In this document: positions 58,754-64,000 of the stretch, piece after piece | Numbering within the stretch: position 1 is the first letter of the stretch | How the letters are laid out: each line of letters starts with the position of its first letter | Assembly (NCBI RefSeq): GCF_900102785.1 | Contig: NZ_FNGC01000001.1 | Coordinates: 238,822-302,821 of the forward strand | Length of the DNA: 64,000 nucleotides | Source of the DNA: Arthrobacter sp. ok362 | GTDB taxonomy: Bacteria; Actinomycetota; Actinomycetes; Actinomycetales; Micrococcaceae | Direction of reading: 5' to 3' | The notes under the pieces: model-generated | What the model saw: only the letters and a program-made list of their open reading frames with translations | Database searches by the model: none | What the model was told of the DNA's origin: nothing | Program-made: the position numbers and the translations under genes

Positions 58754-58788
58754 CCGGGTTGCGGCGCCCATGCGGCTCCGCAACCCGG
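58754..58788 (+). terminator. Hairpin after kbl
   Basis: Perfect 11-bp arms (CCGGGTTGCGG and complement) around a 13-nt loop begin 11 nt after the kbl stop. Confidence 0.65.
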
Positions 58789-58868
58789 CTGGGCCCCATT
58801 TTCAGCACGGGGCCCGGCCTCACCCGGCCTTGCTCGTTCATCCCGGTTTCCTCCACGGCCTTGTCCGC

Positions 58869-59010
58869 GGGACATGCCCAGCTCCGGCAACGAGGACTGG
58901 ACATATTGCCGCTATGTCCAACGGTCACGACCAACGAAGGGCATGCCCCGGGCTGGCCCGCCGCAACGAGGGACATGTCCAGTCGGGCGGACCAGGGAAG
59001 GGCATGTCCC
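58869..59010. repeat. Cluster of four GGGRCATGYCC near-palindromes
   Basis: Copies at 58869 (GGGACATGCCC), 58939 (GGGCATGCCCC), 58970 (GGGACATGTCC) and 59000 (GGGCATGTCCC). The last three are spaced 30-31 nt apart and share flanks such as CAACGAGG/CAACGAAGG. A related GGACATA...TATGTCC pair is at 58899-58919. Confidence 0.75.
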
Positions 59011-59300
59011 GGGGGTGTCCCGCGCCCTGGAACCCAACAACGTCGCCAGTAATGCTGGTGCGGGTGCTGCACCCTCATCCAGTAATCGGTTGAGGAGATT
59101 GATTGCCCGACCTTTTGTCACGAAAATAACAAGCATGCTTCCCTAGCCAGCGGATAAAAGCCGGCCGTAAAGTGAGCGTCATCATTCACTTACAGGTCTG
59201 GGGCTGCGATGCGTATTGCTCTGGCTGCGGCGCCGAAAGGGGCGATGACGGCAGCGGGCCATGTCGCAAGCGCACTCGGTGCCGCCTCGGATCCCCGACA

Positions 59301-59453
59301 ATGAGCGGCGCGAAAAAGTGGGTAGCTGGTCACCGAAAAATGGTGACGCTAGTGGTCCTCGCAGTTGCGTGGGGAGCGGGCATAGCGCTCCTTGTCAGCT
59401 GGGGACACCCGCTGGATAAGGCGCTTTCCAGCGCGGTGATGTGGGCGCTCTAA
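59301..59453 (+). CDS. Small one-helix membrane protein
   Basis: Fifty residues from the ATG at 59301 include a basic start (MSGAKKWVAGHRK) and one hydrophobic helix (about 14-34). The stop is immediately followed by the ATG of the next gene (TAA-ATG), suggesting coupling. A GTG at 59172 would lengthen it with a Cys-rich segment; I cannot exclude that. No family is recognised. Confidence 0.4.
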   Translation: MSGAKKWVAGHRKMVTLVVLAVAWGAGIALLVSWGHPLDKALSSAVMWAL

Positions 59454-59864
59454 ATGGCACTCTTGTGGTTCTTCCAAGCACGCCGGGAAGGCAAGGCTGC
59501 GGCCAAACTCGACGCCCAGGGCGGGATCCTGGTCTACGTCCGCTACCCGGATTCGCGTCCCGGATCCCTCAGCGGTATCTGGAACATGGGCGTCGTCACC
59601 TTCGACGGGACCGAGGGCATGAAGTTTCAGCCGGCCGTCTATGACACGCTCGAGCCTTCCGGGCGGCCCACCACCTTCAGCGGTTTGGCGGCAGTGATCA
59701 CCGAGCCCAGGAAGATCGGTCAGAAGGATCACAAATACATCACGCATCAGGGATTCCAGGCCATCCGGCTCACCACCGACAAAGAAGACATTGAGGTGGC
59801 CGCCCGGCCGACGTCACTCCGAAGGATCCTTGACGTCATTGCCGGCACCCCGGAGCCTAAATGA
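59454..59864 (+). CDS. Hypothetical DUF2550-like small protein
   Basis: The 136-residue protein has a short hydrophobic N-terminus (MALLWFFQARREGKAA) and a beta-rich body (GGILVYVRYPDSRPGSLSGI then WNMGVVTFDGTEGMKFQPAV). It starts right after the stop of the 50-residue membrane protein. The layout, an N-terminal segment before a PH-like beta domain, resembles actinobacterial DUF2550 proteins, but this comparison is tentative. The function is unknown. Confidence 0.6.
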   Translation: MALLWFFQARREGKAAAKLDAQGGILVYVRYPDSRPGSLSGIWNMGVVTFDGTEGMKFQPAVYDTLEPSGRPTTFSGLAAVITEPRKIGQKDHKYITHQGFQAIRLTTDKEDIEVAARPTSLRRILDVIAGTPEPK

Positions 59865-59877
59865 ACCGGGAGTTGGC

Positions 59878-60081
59878 CTACACCGATTCGTTCTGACCGG
59901 AGTCCGCCAACGTGATCCCACCGACGGACCAGTTCTCGCGTGGAACTTCGTGAAGGACGACGCGGATAGTGTCCGGCCGTATGCCCATGACCTGGGCATA
60001 CGTGGCTGTCAGGCCCGCGAGCAGCTCACGCTTCTTTTCCTTGGACGACGGGGACGCGTTATGAACCTGGATGATTGGCAT
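59878..60081 (-). CDS. 4-oxalocrotonate tautomerase family protein
   Basis: The 67-residue protein starts MPIIQVHNA, exposing the catalytic Pro1 after Met removal. The helix KKRELLAGLTATYAQVMG and the strand IRVVLHEVPRENWSVGG complete the beta-alpha-beta fold. The family interconverts enol and keto acids. CAGACT lies 6 nt before the ATG. It converges with the hypothetical gene at 59454 with 13 nt between. No pathway genes adjoin it. Confidence 0.85.
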   Translation of the reverse strand: MPIIQVHNASPSSKEKKRELLAGLTATYAQVMGIRPDTIRVVLHEVPRENWSVGGITLADSGQNESV

Positions 60082-60087
60082 CTGCCG

Positions 60088-60093
60088 AGTCTG
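60088..60093 (-). promoter_or_regulatory. Leaderless -10 element CAGACT
   Basis: CAGACT, 6 nt, then the tautomerase ATG on the minus strand. It is a weak TANNNT match. Confidence 0.35.
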
Positions 60094-60125
60094 GCATGAT
60101 CCACCCCAACAGCGACGCAGCCCAG

Positions 60126-60695
60126 TCAGTTGTGAACCTGCGACGCGTTGTCTGGGAACTGGGCCATGAGTTCCTGAATCCGCACCCGGCGCCGCCGCCC
60201 CCAGATCGGAAACCAGATAGTCAGGCCCAGGAACGCTACGGTGCAGACCAACCCAAACCAGGGATGCTCAGGGCTGTCGAACATCAGGAAAACCCCAAGC
60301 GCGGTGAGCAGGCCGCACACCAGGGGCGTCACCCACACCATGTGCCGCTCCTGGATGAGGATCCAGATCAGCTCGGTCTCCCACTGTTCGGCGGATGCCT
60401 GTGCCGGCAGCTGCCCGGTGGAGATGGCCTTCTTGATGTTCGTTGCGGTGGGCGACCCAGGATGGAGCATCCCCTCCTTCGCTTGGGCGCGTCGACCTGC
60501 CCACAGCACGAAGAATCCGATGGCCAGACCGAAGGCGCCGGTTAACGCGACATCCTCCACCACAACCTCCTTGCCCCTGAGAAGTCGCATGCCCAGCTGA
60601 ATGGCAGCCCACCCTATTGCGACCACGACCACGATCAGCCATCGAGGGGCGCGCCGAAGCAATTCCTTCCAGCGGTCCCCGGAGTTTTCGGTCAT
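60126..60695 (-). CDS. Hypothetical four-helix membrane protein
   Basis: The 189-residue protein has two helices near the start (about 18-38 and 48-66), a soluble middle of about 45 residues, two further helices (about 118-138 and 146-165) and a basic end. No motif is recognised. GGAG lies before the ATG. It follows the next gene on the same strand by 19 nt, so both belong to one transcript. Confidence 0.65.
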   Translation of the reverse strand: MTENSGDRWKELLRRAPRWLIVVVVAIGWAAIQLGMRLLRGKEVVVEDVALTGAFGLAIGFFVLWAGRRAQAKEGMLHPGSPTATNIKKAISTGQLPAQASAEQWETELIWILIQERHMVWVTPLVCGLLTALGVFLMFDSPEHPWFGLVCTVAFLGLTIWFPIWGRRRRVRIQELMAQFPDNASQVHN

Positions 60696-60714
60696 CTACT
60701 TCTCCTCGCAGACG

Positions 60715-61098
60715 TCATGCCATCCGGGAACCGATGATCGTCGCACCCACCATGAACATGATTCCGACGAAGGCAAACATGGCCCCAAAGATCCGGACGA
60801 AGTTCGGGTTGGCGAAGAACGACTTGGAGTAGTCCACGCCCATGGGCTTGTAGTCCTTGAGCAACGACGCATAGGCGCGTGCTGAATCGCGGAGATCGAA
60901 AGCCAGGACCAACCCGAGCACCACAGCTGTGAGTCCAATGGCCCCCATGCCCCAGGGCATCACCGGGTTCGAGTGGCCTGGTCCGGAGAAAGCGGTGGCC
61001 GGCACGGAGAGGAAGACCACCGCAAAAACAATCATGTAAGCGTCCAGGCAACCCTTCACCGGTTGCGGCAGCTTCATCATCGAACGCCAGAGCTTCAT
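60715..61098 (-). CDS. Hypothetical three-helix membrane protein
   Basis: The 127-residue protein has hydrophobic segments at about residues 20-40, 48-66 and 103-122. The loop between the last two contains SARAYASLLKDYKPMGVDYS. No catalytic motif is seen. It is the first of two co-directional membrane-protein genes and diverges from the flavoprotein gene. Confidence 0.62.
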   Translation of the reverse strand: MKLWRSMMKLPQPVKGCLDAYMIVFAVVFLSVPATAFSGPGHSNPVMPWGMGAIGLTAVVLGLVLAFDLRDSARAYASLLKDYKPMGVDYSKSFFANPNFVRIFGAMFAFVGIMFMVGATIIGSRMA

Positions 61099-61235
61099 TG
61101 GTCCCCAATCCGATAGTCGACTACTGCGGCCACCCTAACCCGTCCACACCCCGGAGGCTAGAAAACGTTCAGGCTGCAGCCGATGCGGCAAATGCCGGAT
61201 ACCGGGACGTGGGTCACCTGATCCGGACAATCTGC

Positions 61236-61241
61236 AAGGAT
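61236..61241 (+). promoter_or_regulatory. Leaderless -10 element AAGGAT
   Basis: AAGGAT, 6 nt, then the ATG at 61248. AAGGA could alternatively act as a ribosome site. Confidence 0.4.
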
Positions 61242-61247
61242 GGGACC

Positions 61248-62366
61248 ATGTCAGCTCATTACGATGTCGTAATTGTCGGCGGCGGTATCGCCGGCCTGTC
61301 CCTTGCCTCCGCCCTGGCCGGGCAATGCAGCGTGGCCCTGGTCGAAGCCGAACAGACCCTGGCGTACCACACCTCTGCCCGCTCGGCCCGGCAACTGATC
61401 CCCAGCTACGGCCCGCCCGTGGTCCAGGAACTCACCGTCCGGACGCTGGACCTCATCGCCGCCCGGGACGCCGAACGTCCGGAACCGGTGCTCACGCCGC
61501 GCAGCTTCATGCTGATCGGCGACGACGCCACCGTCCGGGCGGAAGCCAGCGGCCGCATGCAGCGCATCACCCACGCCGAGGCTCTTGAACTCTGCCCGGT
61601 CCTGCTCCCGGAATCCTTCAGCGCCGCGGGCCTGGACACCGGGTCCTTCGCCTGCAAGGCCCCCGTGCTGCTCGAGGACCACCGACGGCGGGCCGAAGCC
61701 GGCGGCGTGGACATCATCACCGGGGCAAGGGTCCACTCGGCCCAGCGCCTCGGCACCGGCTGGGAACTCGGCGCCGGACAGGAAGGCTTCGAAGCCGCCG
61801 TCGTGGTCAATGCGGCCGGCGCGTGGGCGGACGAGCTCGCCGTCCTCAGCGGCGTCGAGAAGCTCGGCCTCCAGCCGTACCGGCGCACCGCGGCGATCGT
61901 CGACGTCGAGAATCCCCTCCCGGCGACCTGCCCGATGGTGGCCGCGGCCGATGACAGTTTCTACTTCCGGCCCGACGACGGTCAGGTCCTGATCTCGCCC
62001 GCGGAACACGTGCCCAGCGGCCCCGAGGACGCCCGGCCCCACCCCGGCGACATCGAACGGCTCGTCGCCCGGATCAACACGGTCACGACGCTCGGAATCC
62101 GCGGCGTCAGCCAGGCCTGGACCGGGCTCCGGACGGAAGCCGCCGACGGCGTCCCGGTGGTGGGATTCGACGCCGAGGCCACCGGTTTCTTCTGGCTCGC
62201 CGGGCAGGGCGGCTACGGGTTCCAGACGTCGTCCGGCATCGCGGAACTGGCCGCCGGGCTGATCCTGGCCGGTCAGGGTGCCGCCGCAACCCCGCCCACG
62301 GAGGCCAGTCCGGCATCCCGGACAGCGGAGGCGCTGGCCGCGACCCGCTGGTCCATCCGGCGCTGA
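61248..62366 (+). CDS. FAD-dependent oxidoreductase, DAO family
   Basis: The 372-residue flavoprotein has the FAD Rossmann motif VVIVGGGIAGLSLASALA (residues 7-24) and AVVVNAAGAWADELA (about 183-197). Near the C-terminus is GFFWLAGQGGYGFQTSSGIA. These match D-amino-acid oxidase-like proteins, closest in style to D-arginine or glycine dehydrogenases. The substrate is unknown. The start at 61248 is favoured over in-frame upstream starts that would overlap the divergent gene. hutI begins 11 nt after its stop, which may hint at amino-acid catabolism. Confidence 0.85.
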   Translation: MSAHYDVVIVGGGIAGLSLASALAGQCSVALVEAEQTLAYHTSARSARQLIPSYGPPVVQELTVRTLDLIAARDAERPEPVLTPRSFMLIGDDATVRAEASGRMQRITHAEALELCPVLLPESFSAAGLDTGSFACKAPVLLEDHRRRAEAGGVDIITGARVHSAQRLGTGWELGAGQEGFEAAVVVNAAGAWADELAVLSGVEKLGLQPYRRTAAIVDVENPLPATCPMVAAADDSFYFRPDDGQVLISPAEHVPSGPEDARPHPGDIERLVARINTVTTLGIRGVSQAWTGLRTEAADGVPVVGFDAEATGFFWLAGQGGYGFQTSSGIAELAAGLILAGQGAAATPPTEASPASRTAEALAATRWSIRR

Positions 62367-62371
62367 AGAAT
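62366..62371 (+). promoter_or_regulatory. Leaderless -10 element AAGAAT
   Basis: AAGAAT, 6 nt, then the hutI ATG. It overlaps the stop codon of the flavoprotein gene, so hutI may have its own start of transcription. Confidence 0.4.
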
Positions 62372-62377
62372 GGATCC

Positions 62378-63622
62378 ATGAGCACCCTCATCACCAATAT
62401 CGCCGAACTGATGACCCAGGACGCGGAACACCGCGTCCTCCGCGACGCGGCGGTGGTGATCGAGGGGGAACGGATTTCCTGGCTCGGTCCCGCGGCCGAT
62501 GCCCCGGCGGCCGACGAGGCCGTGGACGCCGGGGGCCGGGCGCTCCTGCCGGGCTGGGTCGATTCGCACACGCACCTGATCTTCGCGGGGGACCGCACGG
62601 CCGAGTTCGAGGCCCGGATGGCGGGGGAGAGCTACAGCGCCGGCGGGATCGCCGTCACCACCGGCGCCACCCGGAGCACGAGCGACTTCGACCTCACCCG
62701 GCTGGCAATGGGCCGCGTCGCGGAGGCCGTCTCGCAGGGCACCACCTACCTCGAGACCAAAACCGGCTACGGACTGGACCTCGAGAACGAGGCCCGCAGC
62801 GCCCGCATCGCCTCCACCGTCGCGGACGAGGTGACCTACCTGGGGGCGCACCTCGTCCCCGCCGGGATGGACGCGGAGGAATACACGGAGCTGGTCTGCG
62901 GGCCGATGCTCGCAGCCGTGCTGCCCTACGTCCGCTGGGCCGACGTCTTTTGCGAGCAGGGCGCCTTCAACGAGGACCAGTCCCGCCGCGTGCTGCAGGC
63001 CTGCAAGGACGCCGGGCTGGGGCTGCGCGTCCACGGCAACCAGCTCGGTGAGGGACCCGGCGTCCGGCTGGCCGTGGAATTCGGCGCCGCGAGCGTGGAC
63101 CACGTGAACTACCTGTCGGTCGCGGATATCGACGCCCTCGCGGCCAGCTGGTCCGGCTGGGACGCCGGCACTGGACAGCGGGGCAGCGGCACGCGGGGCA
63201 CGGTTGCCACCTGCCTTCCGGCGTGCGATCTTTCCACCCGGCAGCCGCTGGCCCCCGGACGGGAACTGCTCGACACCGGCGTGCAACTGGCGCTGGCGTC
63301 CAACTGCAACCCCGGCACGTCCTACACGAGCTCCATGGCGTTCTGCGTCACCACCGCCGTGCTGCAGATGCGGCTCAGCGTCCATGAGGCGGTGCGCGCC
63401 GCGACTTACGGCGGCGCCCTGGCCCTGGGGCGGGAGTCCGGGAACGACGTCGACGGCGAACGCGCGGTTGGCTCGATCGCCGTCGGACACCGCGCCGACC
63501 TGCACCTGCTCAACGCGCCTTCCGCCACGCACCTGGCCTACCGGCCCGGCATCCCCTTGACGCACGCGGTGTGGCGGGCTGGCGTAGCGCAGGGGGTCGG
63601 CGCAGCCCAGGCGGTCCGCTAG
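62378..63622 (+). CDS. hutI: Imidazolonepropionase
   Basis: The 414-residue amidohydrolase opens imidazolone-5-propionate to N-formimino-glutamate in histidine degradation. The metal site starts with DSHTHLIFAGDR (residues 67-78). Substrate-binding YSAGGIAVTTGATR and the metal-His HGNQLGEGPGVRLA and LASNCNPGTSYTSSM follow. A short Gly/Ser/Thr-rich insertion (about 260-272) lengthens one loop. The other hut genes are not in the window. Confidence 0.92.
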   Translation: MSTLITNIAELMTQDAEHRVLRDAAVVIEGERISWLGPAADAPAADEAVDAGGRALLPGWVDSHTHLIFAGDRTAEFEARMAGESYSAGGIAVTTGATRSTSDFDLTRLAMGRVAEAVSQGTTYLETKTGYGLDLENEARSARIASTVADEVTYLGAHLVPAGMDAEEYTELVCGPMLAAVLPYVRWADVFCEQGAFNEDQSRRVLQACKDAGLGLRVHGNQLGEGPGVRLAVEFGAASVDHVNYLSVADIDALAASWSGWDAGTGQRGSGTRGTVATCLPACDLSTRQPLAPGRELLDTGVQLALASNCNPGTSYTSSMAFCVTTAVLQMRLSVHEAVRAATYGGALALGRESGNDVDGERAVGSIAVGHRADLHLLNAPSATHLAYRPGIPLTHAVWRAGVAQGVGAAQAVR

Positions 63623-63627
63623 CCCGG

Positions 63628-64000
63628 TTAGAAAATCATGGGCGGAGCGTCGAGGACGGTCTCGTCCACGCGCCTCTTCTCCCACTGCGTGAACGGCTTG
63701 TCGAGCTCGTACTTGTCGCGCGCCGTGCGCAGCAGGGTGCGGACTTCGGCGTTTTCGGGGTTGTTCAAGGACTCGAAATATTCCACCGACCAGTGGAACC
63801 AGCGCATGCAGAACAGCCGCATGGTCAGTCCGTGCGTCACGAACAGCGCGTTCGGGGCGTAGTTCGGCTTGGACCAGTGCCGGTGCAGGGTCTCCATGAA
63901 GGAGGAAATCCTGTCGTACACATCGGAACCGGACTCGCCCTCGCGGAAGCGGTAGAAGAAGTGCCCGTAGGCGTTGCGGAGCTCCTTCTGGTCCTCAATG
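63628..64000 (-). CDS. Histidine phosphatase family protein, 5' end beyond window
   Basis: At least 123 codons enter from the right edge and stop at 63628. FYRFREGESGSDVYDRI and ALFVTHGLTMRLFCMRWF are the substrate Glu and second His motifs of the phosphoglycerate-mutase-like superfamily. The N-terminal RHG motif would lie outside the window. The final stretch (LDAPPMIF) is non-conserved. It converges with hutI, 5 nt between stops. Confidence 0.85.
   Translation of the reverse strand, partial: IEDQKELRNAYGHFFYRFREGESGSDVYDRISSFMETLHRHWSKPNYAPNALFVTHGLTMRLFCMRWFHWSVEYFESLNNPENAEVRTLLRTARDKYELDKPFTQWEKRRVDETVLDAPPMIF

Larger units (their letters stand above)
58744..59300. other. 557-nt intergenic region with repeats, no gene seen
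   Basis: It contains the kbl hairpin, the GGGRCATGYCC repeats, then an AT-richer stretch around 59090-59160. Open frames across it are translations of the repeats and are not supported as genes. Confidence 0.55.

Noticed and set aside
58617..59136. Several open frames across the repeat region
   Set aside because: All are translations of the repeated 11-mers with varying frames. None has a start signal or a recognisable domain.

Overview
The window is high-GC DNA from an actinobacterium. It looks like Micrococcaceae of the Arthrobacter/Pseudarthrobacter type. The evidence is an acyl-CoA carboxylase with an epsilon subunit, a DUF222/HNH gene, GatCAB, a pH-sensing-type adenylate cyclase, MHS and CitMHS transporters, many GTG/TTG starts, and many start codons that directly follow a TAGNNT-like -10 element (leaderless mRNAs). 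I see no rRNA, tRNA, CRISPR array, complete insertion sequence or prophage. Most of it reads as chromosomal core with accessory patches.

Layout. 0-4.5 kb: the edge of an aldehyde dehydrogenase gene, a flavodoxin and four uncharacterised genes. 4.6-9.9 kb: an assimilatory nitrate operon on the minus strand (narK transporter, molybdopterin nitrate reductase, FAD/[2Fe-2S] electron-transfer subunit), with an MHS transporter divergent from it. 11.7-15.4 kb: a DUF1345-like membrane protein, an SDR coupled to a small protein, a MarR regulator and a decayed GH15 glycosidase. 15.5-18.6 kb: two exported proteins (phospholipase C-like phosphoesterase and DUF6454) preceded by a PHO-box-like repeat, then a 96-bp remnant of a second MHS transporter gene.

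18.7-22.3 kb: glutamine amidotransferase, biotin-carboxylase/BCCP subunit and Maf. 22.4-34.9 kb: a mixed accessory segment with a three-gene cytochrome b cassette, a methyltransferase, DUF222-HNH, MMPL/TetR, YbjQ, an exported repeat protein, a dicarboxylate symporter and a DUF885 peptidase. It separates maf-accA from accD-accE, which are close together in other actinobacteria. 34.9-45.2 kb: accE-accD, an SDR, then birA, a PH-domain protein, adenylate cyclase, PP2C phosphatase, ligA and an IMPase.

45.3-51.8 kb: GNAT, a SulP transporter, and a CitA/CitB-type two-component system divergent from a CitMHS citrate transporter. 51.9-55.3 kb: gatCAB. 55.3-58.7 kb: a LysR regulator divergent from tdh-kbl, which converts threonine to glycine and acetyl-CoA. 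58.7-64 kb: a repeat-rich intergenic stretch, small membrane proteins, a tautomerase, a D-amino-acid-oxidase-like flavoprotein, hutI and the edge of a histidine phosphatase gene.

The strongest candidates for new biology are the cytochrome b cassette at 22.41-24.27 kb, which has no Rieske or cytochrome c partner, and the recurrent leaderless-promoter architecture, which fixes about twenty starts.
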